Below, piece after piece: positions 18,828-27,812 of a stretch of DNA of 64,000 bases. Where the stretch lies: positions 1 to 64,000 of the forward strand of contig WRBB01000003.1 in assembly GCA_009779895.1 (NCBI GenBank), read 5' to 3'. This stretch comes from Lachnospiraceae bacterium (GTDB lineage Bacteria; Bacillota; Clostridia; Lachnospirales; Lachnospiraceae). The notes below the pieces were generated by a model, which was not told where the DNA came from, made no database searches, and saw only the letters and a list, made by a program, of their open reading frames with translations. The first letter of the stretch is position 1. Each line of letters opens with the position of its first letter. The translations under genes and the position numbers were made by a program.

Positions 18828-19595
18828 ATGAGTAAAGATAGTTTTTTGTTGGAAAAGCGATTGCAAGAATTATCAAAAAAAGCCTACGATAGAGATATCG
18901 TTGTTTTTAGTGATTTTTTGAACTTGGATGAATTAAATACGTTACATATCTTGCCACGGACAGAACTTTATACAGCGTATGCTTTGTATGGTGGATATGC
19001 ACAAGCGGAGCGTCGGATGGTGGCTTTCTTCAACGATGCTCTTTGTTTGCGCATTGAGGATATTTTTTATCCCTTTGCATTATTACATGTGAAAGCTTCC
19101 GCCGAAAAATATGCAGAAAAATTAAATCATCGTGATTATTTGGGTGCTATTTTAAATCTAGGCATAGAACGCTCTAAACTGGGTGATATTATATCATCTT
19201 CCGATTATGGAGCCTATGTATTTATCCATACAAATATGTTGGTTTTTGTGCAGGAAAATCTAACACACATCAAACGTAGTGCCATTACATGCACAGAAAT
19301 GTCGTTACATGACTTTCATGGCACACCGAAGTATGAGGAGATTACCGGCTCCATTGCCTCAGCTAGATTGGACACGGTATTGGCTCTGGCTTTTCGTGCT
19401 TCAAGGCGCAAATTGTCCGGTTTCATTGAAAGCGGAAAGGTATTTGTGAATGGGCGTTTGGTATTATCCAATAGTTATCAGGTCAAAGAAGAGGATATAA
19501 TATCCGTGCGTGGTATGGGTAAGTTTCAGTATAAAGGAATAAAAAACAAGACAAAGAAAGAACGTTTTTTTGTGTCAATTCATAAATATATTTAG
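18828..19595 (+). CDS. ylmH: YlmH-type S4-domain RNA-binding protein
   Basis: A 255-residue protein with an N-terminal YlmH domain (LGAILNLGIERSKLGDII is characteristic) and a C-terminal S4 RNA-binding domain (about 180-240: SARLDTVLALAFRASRRKLSGFIESGKVFVNGR, shown in part). Homologues act on stalled ribosomes and lie in division clusters. The start is 8 bases after sepF and its Shine-Dalgarno is poor, suggesting coupling to sepF translation. Confidence 0.88.
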   Translation: MSKDSFLLEKRLQELSKKAYDRDIVVFSDFLNLDELNTLHILPRTELYTAYALYGGYAQAERRMVAFFNDALCLRIEDIFYPFALLHVKASAEKYAEKLNHRDYLGAILNLGIERSKLGDIISSSDYGAYVFIHTNMLVFVQENLTHIKRSAITCTEMSLHDFHGTPKYEEITGSIASARLDTVLALAFRASRRKLSGFIESGKVFVNGRLVLSNSYQVKEEDIISVRGMGKFQYKGIKNKTKKERFFVSIHKYI

Positions 19596-19612
19596 GATGA
19601 AGAGGTTTTATC

Positions 19613-20182
19613 ATGACAGATTCAAAACATAAGATTAAAAGCTACACGATTGCCTTACTTTTTTGTGGAGTAGGGGTTTTTATTGACCAAATCACCAAAT
19701 GGCTTGCCATGACATATTTAGAACCAATTGGTTATTATACATTGATTGAGGGTGTTTTTCGTTTACTCTATCTAGAAAACCGAGGTGCTGCATTTGGTAT
19801 TTTACAGGGGCACAAACCACTTTTGATTGTGTTTACCTTTATTATTTTAGTGGTTGTTCTTTGGATTTATGGACGTATTCCTCATACGAAAAGATACATT
19901 CCTTTGCGAATTGTTACAATACTGCTCGTATCCGGAGCGATTGGAAATTTAATTGACCGTATTCGTTTGCGTTTTGTTGTGGACATGTTCTTCTTTGAAC
20001 TTATTAATTTTCCTGTATTTAATGTGGCTGATATTTATGTAGTGATTTCTTGTTTTTTCTTTTTGATATTGGTTTTGTTTTATTACAAAGGTCATGAATT
20101 AAATTTTATAAGTTGTCAAAAAATCAAAGACCAGGATATTGGGGCAGAAGAAAAAAGCAAAGAAAAAAACTTAGGAGAGTAG
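19613..20182 (+). CDS. lspA: Lipoprotein signal peptidase
   Basis: Aspartyl membrane protease that cleaves prolipoprotein signal peptides after lipidation. Four membrane helices fit the family. Motifs seen are DQITKW, NRGAAFG, GNLIDR followed by the first catalytic Asp in VVDMFFF, and the second in FNVADIY. At 189 residues it is slightly longer than usual because of a charged C-terminal tail. It probably serves the lipoproteins encoded here, such as DacF and the 56-kb lipoprotein. Confidence 0.94.
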   Translation: MTDSKHKIKSYTIALLFCGVGVFIDQITKWLAMTYLEPIGYYTLIEGVFRLLYLENRGAAFGILQGHKPLLIVFTFIILVVVLWIYGRIPHTKRYIPLRIVTILLVSGAIGNLIDRIRLRFVVDMFFFELINFPVFNVADIYVVISCFFFLILVLFYYKGHELNFISCQKIKDQDIGAEEKSKEKNLGE

Positions 20183-20183
20183 G

Positions 20184-21110
20184 GTGGAAAAATTTGTATT
20201 AACAACGGAATTAGATGATATTCGCTTGGACAAATATCTATCGGAACAGTTACCTAATTTTTCTCGCTCTTATTTGCAAAATTTAATCAAAGACGGTTTT
20301 GCCAAAGTAGATAAAAAAAGAATTGTGAAAACAAATTATAAATTGCGTGTAGGTGAAATCGTAGAACTTGAAGTGCCGGAACCACAAACATTGGATGTAA
20401 AAGCGGAAAATATTCCTTTGGATATTATATATGAGGATGAAGATGTGCTTATTGTCAATAAGCCAAAAGATATGGTGGTTCACCCTGCGGCAGGTCATGA
20501 TAGCGGAACGCTTGTCCATGCCGCTTTGCATCATTGTCAAGAAAATCTATCGGGCATCAACGGTGTATTGCGCCCCGGTATTGTCCATCGCATTGATAAA
20601 AAGACCACAGGATCCTTGATTATATGTAAAAACGATATGGCCCACCATTGCTTGGCAAATCAATTAAAAGAACATCGTATTACCCGCATTTATCATGCGA
20701 TTGTATATGGGAATATTAAGAGGGATACACTGACGATTCATAAACCGATTGGCAGGCATCCCGTTGATAGAAAGAAAATGAGCATACATACGAAGTCTGG
20801 AAGAGATGCAGTGACGCACCTTGAAGTCTTAGAACGATTTGGAAATTATACTTATGTTGCCTGTCGTCTTGAAACAGGACGTACTCATCAAATACGGGTG
20901 CATTTAAGTGCAATTGGTCATCCTATCTTAGGTGATGCTGTCTACGGTAGAGGAAAAGCACCGTTTCAATTAAATGGGCAAACCTTACATGCAAAGGTGG
21001 TCGGTTTTGTTCATCCACGCACATTGGAGTATGTCGAATTTGACACAGAACTCCCGGCCTACTTTATTGAATTGTTGCAAAAATTACGCTATAATATAAA
21101 TAATAATTAG
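20184..21110 (+). CDS. rluD: RluA family pseudouridine synthase (RluD-like)
   Basis: A 308-residue enzyme with an N-terminal S4 domain (about 13-70) and a pseudouridine synthase core. The catalytic Asp is in GIVHRIDKKTTGSL, where the more usual reading is HRLDKDTSG. The RTHQIRVHLSAIGHPILGD block is intact. The GTG start follows the lspA stop by one base with AGGAGA upstream. The lspA-rluD (ylyB) pairing is conserved in Firmicutes and suggests 23S rRNA modification. Confidence 0.92.
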   Translation: MEKFVLTTELDDIRLDKYLSEQLPNFSRSYLQNLIKDGFAKVDKKRIVKTNYKLRVGEIVELEVPEPQTLDVKAENIPLDIIYEDEDVLIVNKPKDMVVHPAAGHDSGTLVHAALHHCQENLSGINGVLRPGIVHRIDKKTTGSLIICKNDMAHHCLANQLKEHRITRIYHAIVYGNIKRDTLTIHKPIGRHPVDRKKMSIHTKSGRDAVTHLEVLERFGNYTYVACRLETGRTHQIRVHLSAIGHPILGDAVYGRGKAPFQLNGQTLHAKVVGFVHPRTLEYVEFDTELPAYFIELLQKLRYNINNN

Positions 21111-21135
21111 TATCACTTTAGGAGGAGGTTTACTT

Positions 21136-21780
21136 ATGCATACAGTAATTACAATCGGTAGAGAATTTGGTAGCGGTGGTAGAGATATCGGTAAAGCTTT
21201 GGCAAAAGATTTTGCAATTCCTTATTATGACAAAGAATTGCTTAGCCGGGCGGCAAAAGACAGTGGTATTTGCGAAGAGGTATTCGAATCTCATGATGAG
21301 CGCCCAACCAGTAGTTTTTTATATTCTTTGGTGATGGACTCCTATTCGATGGGTTATATGGGCAATAATTATTCGGAAATGCCCATTAATCAAAAAATAT
21401 TTTTAGCACAATTTGATGCAATTAAAAAAATTGCAGAGGAAGGGCCTTGTGTTATCATTGGGCGTTGTGCGGACTATGCTTTGGAAAACCATGCTAATTT
21501 ATTAAGTATTTTTATTCATGGGGATTTAGATGCTCGAATCAAGCGGGTGGTTCGTGATTTTGAAATCAATGAACATAAAGCGAAAGATTTGATTGCAAAA
21601 ACGGATAAACGGCGTGCTTCTTATTATAACTATTATTCCAATAAAAAATGGGGCAATTGTGATAGTTATGACTTGGCAATTGACAGTGTAAAACTAGGGG
21701 TCAATGGTTCTATTGAATTGATCAAAGCGTATATTCGGATTCGAGAAGAACTTGCAGCCAACAATACAAAAGTATTTTAG
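21136..21780 (+). CDS. Cytidylate kinase-like family protein
   Basis: A 214-residue P-loop NTPase with ITIGREFGSGGRDIGKALA, the phosphate-binding signature of the cytidylate-kinase-like (AAA-type) family common in clostridia, and conserved CVIIGRCADYALE. It differs from true Cmk in sequence and length, and its substrate is not established. GGAGGAGG precedes the ATG. It ends the + strand envelope block and converges with the recombinase gene 16 bases away. Confidence 0.8.
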   Translation: MHTVITIGREFGSGGRDIGKALAKDFAIPYYDKELLSRAAKDSGICEEVFESHDERPTSSFLYSLVMDSYSMGYMGNNYSEMPINQKIFLAQFDAIKKIAEEGPCVIIGRCADYALENHANLLSIFIHGDLDARIKRVVRDFEINEHKAKDLIAKTDKRRASYYNYYSNKKWGNCDSYDLAIDSVKLGVNGSIELIKAYIRIREELAANNTKVF

Positions 21781-21796
21781 GTAATAATGGATTTGA

Positions 21797-22864
21797 TCAT
21801 TTTTCGCGTAGTTGCACGGCTTGTGCCGCACGGCGGCGCCTGTTTTCATCTATAGCGGCATAGTGTTTTTTGGTTGTATTAACATCTTTGTGCCCTAAAA
21901 CATCAGCGACTAAATAAATGTCACCCGTTTCTTTGTATAATTCAGTCCCATAAGTACTACGTAACTTATGGGGCGTTATTTTTTTATGTGGTATCACCTC
22001 TGCGGCATATTTTTTCACCATATTTTCAACGGCTTGTATACCCATACGTTTTCTTTGTGTAGAGAGGAAAAGGGCGTTGTTATGACCTATCACAGGTGTA
22101 ACGGCAGCTCTATCAACCAATATATAACTTTTCAAAGCATTTTCTACTTCATCTCCAAAATACACAACCATTTCACTACCACCTTTGCGTGTGATGTGGA
22201 TACCGTTGTTTTTAAAGTCTACATCTTGGATATCTAAGCCGACACATTCAGAAACACGAATCCCTGTACCCAAAAGTAAAGTCAGAATTGCCAAATCACG
22301 ATTTTTGGTTTTTTCAAAATATACTTTACGCTGTCCGCTAAGCTGATTGCCCCCATGTTCAACATAGTCCAATAAAAGTGCAATTTCATCTACATCTAGG
22401 CGTATGATGGCTTTTTCATGGAATTTGGGTGTATCCAAAAGAAGAGCAGGGTTTTTACTGATACGCTCTCGTTTATAAAAATAATGATAAAAACTCCGTA
22501 AGGAAGAAAGCTTGCGGGCAAGTCCTTTTTCTGTGTTGACCTGCCGTCTATCATTGGTATCCCGATACACTTTAAGATATTCCAAATATTCTTCTAATTC
22601 ATAAGCTTCAATATTTTCTAAATCAGATAGTTTAAAACTATTTAACAAGTAATCGTTGAAAGTTGGATGTGTTTCAATTAAAAAATTAAAAAACACACGA
22701 ATATCATACGCATAAGAAATACGTGTTTTGGCTGATGTGCGTGGTTCAATGGCTCGAAAAAAATCCTTTACAAAAGGAGCCATCGTGTCAAGAACTGCAC
22801 GTAATCGTAATGTATAATCAATATCTAACTGTTTGTGATAGTCTAATTCCTTTTGCTGTGACAT
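21797..22864 (-). CDS. Tyrosine recombinase (XerC/D-like integrase)
   Basis: A 355-residue site-specific recombinase: SAM-like N-terminal DNA-binding domain (about 30-135) and catalytic domain with the full set Arg203 (GTGIRVSE), Lys227, His299 and Arg302 (HKLRSTYG), His325 (LGHKDVN) and nucleophile Tyr335. No phage genes, attachment repeats or tRNA insertion accompany it, and it directly follows lexA on the same strand. A chromosomal role, such as dimer resolution or genome maintenance, is more likely than a mobile integrase, but cannot be proven here. Confidence 0.85.
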   Translation of the reverse strand: MSQQKELDYHKQLDIDYTLRLRAVLDTMAPFVKDFFRAIEPRTSAKTRISYAYDIRVFFNFLIETHPTFNDYLLNSFKLSDLENIEAYELEEYLEYLKVYRDTNDRRQVNTEKGLARKLSSLRSFYHYFYKRERISKNPALLLDTPKFHEKAIIRLDVDEIALLLDYVEHGGNQLSGQRKVYFEKTKNRDLAILTLLLGTGIRVSECVGLDIQDVDFKNNGIHITRKGGSEMVVYFGDEVENALKSYILVDRAAVTPVIGHNNALFLSTQRKRMGIQAVENMVKKYAAEVIPHKKITPHKLRSTYGTELYKETGDIYLVADVLGHKDVNTTKKHYAAIDENRRRRAAQAVQLREK

Positions 22865-22882
22865 AAGAAAGCCCTTTTATAT

Positions 22883-23497
22883 TTATAGAAAACGAAACAC
22901 ACCAATTACTTTGCCAAGAATGGTAACTTCTTTGACGATAATCGGGTCTAAGGTGTCATTTTCAGGTTGTAAGCGAATATGGTTTCTTTCTTTATAAAAA
23001 GTTTTTACGGTAGCACTATCCTCAATCAAAGCAACAACCATCTCGCCATTTGAGGCGATGGAACTTTGTTCAACTAAAACCATATCACCATTTAAAATAC
23101 CTGCATCTATCATACTATCCCCTTTTACTTTTAATAAAAAGGTGTCTTTATTTGGCATAAATTCAATCGGAATCGGAAAGTAGTTTTCAATATTTTCTTG
23201 TGCCAGCAAAGGTTCACCTGCAGCCACCTGTCCTAAAATCGGCACCTGCGCCATCTCACGACGAGTTAAAGCAAAAGAATCATCTAAGATCTCGATGGCT
23301 CTAGGTTTGGTTGGATCACGCCGAATATAGCCGTTTTTTTCTAGTGTCTCTAAATGAGAGTGGACAGAAGAGGTGGACTTTAAATGAACTGCGGTACATA
23401 TTTCACGAACAGCAGGCGGATAACCACGTTTTAAAATCTGGCTTTTAATATAATCTAATATTTCTTGTTGTTTTACAGTAATTTTTCCTTTTGACAT
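22883..23497 (-). CDS. lexA: LexA repressor
   Basis: SOS repressor of 204 residues. The winged helix-turn-helix spans about 1-65 ([19 protein letters not shown]), and the self-cleavage domain carries the Ala93-Gly94 bond in VAAGEP, catalytic Ser128 in KGDSMID and Lys165. ATGs at 23512 and 23503 are in frame, but 23497 has TTGGAGG at 8-base spacing. It probably autoregulates through the palindromes upstream. Confidence 0.95.
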   Translation of the reverse strand: MSKGKITVKQQEILDYIKSQILKRGYPPAVREICTAVHLKSTSSVHSHLETLEKNGYIRRDPTKPRAIEILDDSFALTRREMAQVPILGQVAAGEPLLAQENIENYFPIPIEFMPNKDTFLLKVKGDSMIDAGILNGDMVLVEQSSIASNGEMVVALIEDSATVKTFYKERNHIRLQPENDTLDPIIVKEVTILGKVIGVFRFL

Positions 23498-23566
23498 AGT
23501 CATTTCCTCCAATTATCGTATGCATATAGGTTATAGAAATTATTCTAACATAGAATCGGCAAAAAT

Positions 23567-23593
23567 ACAAACGTTTGTTTTGAAAATATGTTC
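23567..23593. promoter_or_regulatory. Candidate LexA operators upstream of lexA
   Basis: Two palindromes lie in the lexA / membrane-protein intergenic region. ACAAACGTTTGT (23567-23578) is a perfect 12-bp palindrome that overlaps a plausible lexA -35. GAAAATATGTTC (23582-23593) differs by one base from the Gram-positive GAAC-N4-GTTC SOS box. Either could mediate autoregulation; the assignment is from position and motif only. Confidence 0.45.
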
Positions 23594-23654
23594 TGTTTGA
23601 AAGGGGTTATAATATTATGGTCACCGTATTAATGAGAGCTGATAATAGGTTTTT

Positions 23655-23683
23655 TTGAAATTTATTTATAAATGTGCTATACT
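23655..23683 (+). promoter_or_regulatory. SigA-type promoter for the membrane-protein gene
   Basis: TTGAAA (23655-23660), a 17-base spacer, then TATACT (23678-23683) preceded by TGc, an extended -10. The predicted start is near 23690, about 55 bases before the coding region at 23749. Confidence 0.75.
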
Positions 23684-23748
23684 TTCCTTTGTATGTCAAA
23701 AGTTTAAAGATTTAAGAGAAAATTTGTAACGGGAAGGTGTATGTGCAA

Positions 23749-24783
23749 ATGCACGTGGAAAGACAATTTGGTAAAGAATTATTACAAGTAGAAACGACAA
23801 TAAAACGAGTTGTTTTTATGGTTGTGTTAGGTGTTTTTGTGATTTTAACATCTATTGGAGGATTGGTTCTATATTTTTTGCAAGCTGCGGAGGAAAGCGT
23901 TTACGTTTTGGAATTATTAACAGTAGCCCTCCTTTTACTTCCTGTGCTTTATTTTATTTGGGAGGCTTATCGACGGCGTAAGCTCGCAACAATATTAACG
24001 TTATATGATTCGGGATTTGTGATAGAGAGGCGTGAAAAACAAGCATCAAGTATGGAGCGATATGCTTTTTCGGACATTAAGGGAATCCGAGTTATAAATC
24101 AACGTTCCAGCTCTCAGGATTATGATGTTAAAATAGGGGTCAATCAAGCTTCTTATTCTCAAGGTTCTTTGTTTCATGATGATGCAAGAATAATGCGATT
24201 AAATCGAAATGTGACATATATTGAATCAGAACAACTCCAACAACCTGCCTGGGATAAAAAGGCTGTTAATCGGCGGTTGGAGCTTGCGGTTGAATTGAAT
24301 AACGGAGAAAAAATTCTTACGGATACGTTGTTAACCGGGCTTGGCAGACAAAAATGTGAATTGTTTTTTGTTGCCTTAGAAAGAGAATTTAGTAAATATA
24401 TTTTAAATAGAGAAAATTCTGAACATTTAAATGATTTAAACATTTCTTTTGGAGCTGAATTAGAATTAAAAAAAGGTGTTTTTATTTATCGGCCGGAAAT
24501 GCAAGATGAAAAGTCTAAAAAAAATGTGATACATTTTCCGGTAAAGGCTTTGTGGAGTGTACAAGCACCACAGATAACAGATTTGTCAGAAGTGAGTTTG
24601 CTAAAATTAATGGGTATGCCAAATGAAAGTGAAATTGCAGAAGAATTGGCAAGTGTGTTTGAAAACGCAGGCGTTTCCAATGAAAGTAAGGTGGCAAAAG
24701 AATTGGGTATTATTTTTGTGAGTTTGGCAATGAACATAAATGTATTGTATGCAATTGCGAAGATAAATCGAGAAAGGATCTGA
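23749..24783 (+). CDS. Unrecognised two-helix membrane protein
   Basis: A 344-residue protein that I do not recognise. Two hydrophobic helices near the N-terminus (about residues 20-45 and 55-75) are followed by a basic YRRRK stop and a long cytoplasmic domain. Its start (YDSGFVIERRE and YAFSDIKGIRVI) resembles PH-like membrane-proximal domains. GTG codons at 23737 and 23743 are alternative starts; GGGAAGG at 23731-23737 fits 23743 or 23749. Its own strong promoter makes it independent of lexA. It sits with the MFS gene in a + strand patch between minus-strand blocks. Confidence 0.6.
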   Translation: MHVERQFGKELLQVETTIKRVVFMVVLGVFVILTSIGGLVLYFLQAAEESVYVLELLTVALLLLPVLYFIWEAYRRRKLATILTLYDSGFVIERREKQASSMERYAFSDIKGIRVINQRSSSQDYDVKIGVNQASYSQGSLFHDDARIMRLNRNVTYIESEQLQQPAWDKKAVNRRLELAVELNNGEKILTDTLLTGLGRQKCELFFVALEREFSKYILNRENSEHLNDLNISFGAELELKKGVFIYRPEMQDEKSKKNVIHFPVKALWSVQAPQITDLSEVSLLKLMGMPNESEIAEELASVFENAGVSNESKVAKELGIIFVSLAMNINVLYAIAKINRERI

Positions 24784-24816
24784 ATATGAATACGATTAGA
24801 CCCCCTTGTTAATCCA

Positions 24817-24842
24817 CACGGGTACGAATCCGTGGACCTCCA
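24817..24842. other. tRNA T-arm-like hairpin
   Basis: CACGG / CCGTG enclose an 8-base loop containing ACGAAT, followed by GACCTCCA. It resembles the T-arm and CCA-ending acceptor strand of a tRNA, but no other arm can be folded and the loop has one base too many. It may be a decayed tRNA 3' end or an unrelated hairpin. The surrounding 24784-24891 interval has no other recognisable feature. Confidence 0.25.
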
Positions 24843-24891
24843 TGAAGTCTGTATTTATTGTATCAGATAAAAAAAATTGGAGGATAAAAAA

Positions 24892-26076
24892 ATGATTCGA
24901 TTTAATGTTAAAATGTTATATGTTTACAAGTTTATAAGTCAATGTTTACCCATCTATGCTTTTTATACAATTTTGTTTATTGAGCGTGGGAAATCGGTGA
25001 CAGAAATCGCCCTATTAATTGCTCTTTGGAGTGTGTTTTCGATTGTATTTGAGGTACCTTCAGGGATTTTGGCGGATAGATGGAATCGAAGAAACATGTT
25101 GGCTGTTGGTGCCGTTTTACAAGGATTATGTTTTGTAATATGGTTTTTTTCGTATCACTTTTTTATGTTTGCTGTGGGTTTCTTTTTTTGGGCCATTGGC
25201 GGAGCCTTTGAATCCGGAACAGAAGAGGGATTGATTTATGATAATCTGAAAAGCGATGGTTGTGCGGAGCACTTTACTGAAATATATGGTAGAGCTCAGT
25301 TTTTTGGAAATATTGGAACGATTGTGGGGATTGTTTCAGCGGGTATGATTGCCAGCTTTACTCCCATTCCAATCATCGCTCTAATTTCAGCAGGCATATG
25401 TTTTATCAATGTGGTATTTGTTATGCAAATTAGAGAAAAGAACCTTTATTCTGAAAAATTAAAAGAAGAGAATGCAAGTTTCTTTTCCACATTCAAAGAA
25501 GCCGGTGTTTTTGTGAAAGAAAGTAAGATTGCTTTGATTGCCATTGTCTTTTTGGTATTGGTCGCTAGTCTAGGTAGTTATTTAGACGAGTTTGATGCCT
25601 TAATTATCAATGATTTTCAACGAAGTAATATCTGGGTAAGTGGGATTCTTACCGTGCGTTTTGTTTTTATTGCAATCGGAGATATACTGGCACCAAAAGT
25701 AGAAAAGAAAATTTCTTCGATACGACAGTTATTTATTATCAGTGGTTTTGCTTGTGCTATATTAATGATATTTGCTCTGCTCTGGCGTCCGGCTGCCATA
25801 TTAATTTTTGGTGTTGCCTTTATGATTATGGCAATTGTGGAGATTTTATTTGTTAATATTTTGCAACGTCAAGTAAAAGAAGAAGGGCGGGCAACCGTGA
25901 TGTCTTTTTATGGCATTGGACAGAACATTGCCATGATTTGTTTGAGTTTGATTTTCGGCGGACTGGCAGGTATATTTAGTTTGCAATTTGTTTACGTTAT
26001 TATATCTATATACGGTATTGTTGGGAGTATTGGATTCTGCTTGATTCCTATTCAAAATAAATCAAAAAAAACGTGA
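24892..26076 (+). CDS. MFS transporter
   Basis: A 394-residue permease with about 12 membrane helices. Motif A of the major facilitator superfamily is visible as GILADRWNRRNM (about residues 60-71). The mid-protein loop carries a charged EKNLYSEKLKEE stretch. It resembles drug-efflux-type facilitators, but the substrate cannot be told. The ATG at 24892 has GGAGGA 8 bases upstream; the TTG at 24877 is rejected. It converges on tetR. Confidence 0.85.
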   Translation: MIRFNVKMLYVYKFISQCLPIYAFYTILFIERGKSVTEIALLIALWSVFSIVFEVPSGILADRWNRRNMLAVGAVLQGLCFVIWFFSYHFFMFAVGFFFWAIGGAFESGTEEGLIYDNLKSDGCAEHFTEIYGRAQFFGNIGTIVGIVSAGMIASFTPIPIIALISAGICFINVVFVMQIREKNLYSEKLKEENASFFSTFKEAGVFVKESKIALIAIVFLVLVASLGSYLDEFDALIINDFQRSNIWVSGILTVRFVFIAIGDILAPKVEKKISSIRQLFIISGFACAILMIFALLWRPAAILIFGVAFMIMAIVEILFVNILQRQVKEEGRATVMSFYGIGQNIAMICLSLIFGGLAGIFSLQFVYVIISIYGIVGSIGFCLIPIQNKSKKT

Positions 26077-26088
26077 ACATAGATTCTT

Positions 26089-26122
26089 TCGTGCGTCCCA
26101 AGTTAAATGATGGGGCGCACGA
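26089..26122. terminator. Hairpin between convergent MFS and tetR genes
   Basis: TCGTGCGTCCC and GGGGCGCACGA form an 11-bp stem with one G-U pair around a 12-base A/T-rich loop. It lies between the converging genes and could stop transcription from either side, although no strong T-run follows in either direction. Confidence 0.5.
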
Positions 26123-26187
26123 GGAGATTTATAAGAATAAATCAATTATATCTATACGACAAATCATAGTTTTTCAAATAGATGCGC

Positions 26188-26799
26188 TTAATCATATAAA
26201 TGATTTTCTTTCAATAATATTCGCAGCAACATCTCCGGACTAGGCACAACAGGCACTCCCATAATAATATAAGAAGAAAGCCCTTGTATCGTCGCCCAAT
26301 AGGTCATCGCAAGCTGTACCGGCACGCCTAGAACCACAGTACCTTCTTGTTGACCTGCTATAATTATTTTTGTAAGACTTTCCAATGGATTTGGTGCTTC
26401 CGGCAAATCATAAATCGGTTTATCCGCCAAAAATCCACTGATTTCAATTTGGGCAATAAACATAAAGTTTTCAATGCCTCTATAATCCCCTGAAAAAATA
26501 TCTGTCACAATGGAAGTTATTTTTTGAATTTTTTCTGCAGCACTTCCGGATTCTTCTACAATACTTCCGATTGTTTTACCTGTTATAAAGGTGGTTTGCC
26601 GTGTCAATTCCTCAATCAATGCTTCTTTGGAAGCATAATGATTGTATAATAAACCTTTACTTATTTCAGCATTCTTTGCAATTTCGTCGATTGTGATAGA
26701 CGTTCCTTTTCGTGCGATCAGCGATAATGCAGCATTTTCAATTTTTTGTTTTGTTGTTTTTCTCATAGCTTCAAAAGCTTCTTTTGAACGTGGTGACAT
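26188..26799 (-). CDS. TetR family transcriptional regulator
   Basis: A 203-residue repressor with the TetR helix-turn-helix at residues 15-60 (ITIDEIAKNAEISKGLLYNH, then YASKEALIEEL) and a helical ligand domain. The start has AAAGGAGA at 7-base spacing. A consensus promoter lies upstream, and an 18-bp palindrome covers its transcription start, so it should repress itself. A second copy of the palindrome lies ahead of the sortase gene, which is the next gene upstream on this strand. The ligand is unknown; the operator resembles FadR/YsiA-type boxes, hinting at an acyl signal. Confidence 0.9.
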   Translation of the reverse strand: MSPRSKEAFEAMRKTTKQKIENAALSLIARKGTSITIDEIAKNAEISKGLLYNHYASKEALIEELTRQTTFITGKTIGSIVEESGSAAEKIQKITSIVTDIFSGDYRGIENFMFIAQIEISGFLADKPIYDLPEAPNPLESLTKIIIAGQQEGTVVLGVPVQLAMTYWATIQGLSSYIIMGVPVVPSPEMLLRILLKENHLYD

Positions 26800-26821
26800 G
26801 AAAAGGTCTCCTTTCGTTTTA

Positions 26822-26839
26822 TGACTAAATCTTAAGTCA
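26822..26839. promoter_or_regulatory. TetR operator at the tetR promoter
   Basis: TGACTAAATCTTAAGTCA is an imperfect palindrome with perfect TGACT..AGTCA arms. It directly abuts the -10 hexamer of the tetR promoter on its downstream side. It matches the copy at 27813-27830 at 15 of 18 positions. Confidence 0.7.
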
Positions 26840-26868
26840 ATTATATTTCATCTGACACATATAGTCAA
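26840..26868 (-). promoter_or_regulatory. SigA-type promoter of tetR
   Basis: On the minus strand TTGACT (26863-26868), a 17-base spacer and TATAAT (26840-26845). One mismatch to consensus in total. Transcription would start within the adjacent operator palindrome. Confidence 0.8.
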
Positions 26869-26911
26869 GCCTGTTTGAAAATTCCTGCTTATTGTATCTA
26901 TATCATCTCAT

Positions 26912-27796
26912 TTATTGCCTTACAGCAACCACACCTAATCGCAAACCATCATAAACTTCTGTGGTACATGTCCATAAAGCAATGATACGGTCACCGAATC
27001 TTACCTCTGTGCCGGTATCATAAATCGTATAATATTGAGCCAATTCTATAAAAAAATCAAATGCTTCTTCATTTTCCCAATTGGTTACAAGAGTATAAGG
27101 AAAAGGCACCCTATCTTCAATTCCTCTGTTTTGATCGTAAAAATATTGATTTTCTTCTTCCGGTACGACCAATACCTGAAACGCAAAAGCGACCTGATAA
27201 ATGCTTCCTTCTTCATAAATCGTATCTAATACAATAATCGGATGTGCTTCAAAGAAATCAAAATATCTAAAATGGGCAAGTTCGGCAAACATACTACCGT
27301 CAGGCATATTGTGCCCATATATAAAAATCAAATCATCTTCCATAATGTCATGGTGGGGCCAAATATAAGGAACACCATGTCCATCTTCTACATGATAGAA
27401 ATTTCGATTTAAATAATAATTCCAATCCCATTCTAGTTCTGAAGTTTGCATTAAAGGAAAATCAATATTGGTACCGGGTATATAAATCCAACCAATCAAA
27501 TCCGGATTTACATTATGAAGTTCTCGAAATCGCTCCAGAATCTCCCTTGGTGGAATAGGCGCATTGTCATATGGAACATTCTCCTCTACTATTTCCCGCA
27601 GTATATCTGTTTTATATGGACCTATGATTGGAGTTTCGCCTGTGGGTGCATGTACCATCGTCTCATAACGGATATCCTCTGTTTGACTGGAATAAAAGAA
27701 AAAATCACCCAAATCTGTGATGATAAAAATATTAACTAGAATCAATAAAAATAGAGCTGTACCAATCAGAATATATTTTATCTTTCGACTTGTCAA
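26912..27796 (-). CDS. srtB: Class B sortase
   Basis: Membrane-anchored transpeptidase of 294 residues that links sorted proteins to the cell wall. One N-terminal helix (about 6-28) precedes the catalytic domain with His162 (FIYGHNMPDGS), Cys277 (ALWTCTTE) and Arg286. The SrtB-specific segment FPLMQT..WNYYLNRNF is present. GTG at 27802 is one base from the Shine-Dalgarno, so the TTG at 27796, 7 bases from GGAGG, is the better start. No LPxTG- or NPxTN-type substrate gene is visible in the window. The preceding palindrome suggests control by the TetR protein. Confidence 0.88.
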   Translation of the reverse strand: MTSRKIKYILIGTALFLLILVNIFIITDLGDFFFYSSQTEDIRYETMVHAPTGETPIIGPYKTDILREIVEENVPYDNAPIPPREILERFRELHNVNPDLIGWIYIPGTNIDFPLMQTSELEWDWNYYLNRNFYHVEDGHGVPYIWPHHDIMEDDLIFIYGHNMPDGSMFAELAHFRYFDFFEAHPIIVLDTIYEEGSIYQVAFAFQVLVVPEEENQYFYDQNRGIEDRVPFPYTLVTNWENEEAFDFFIELAQYYTIYDTGTEVRFGDRIIALWTCTTEVYDGLRLGVVAVRQ

Positions 27797-27812
27797 GATC
27801 ACACCTCCGAAT

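Noticed and set aside
21797-22864. Tyrosine recombinase as evidence of a prophage or integrative element
   Set aside because: No att repeats, phage or conjugation genes nearby; it directly follows lexA on the same strand.
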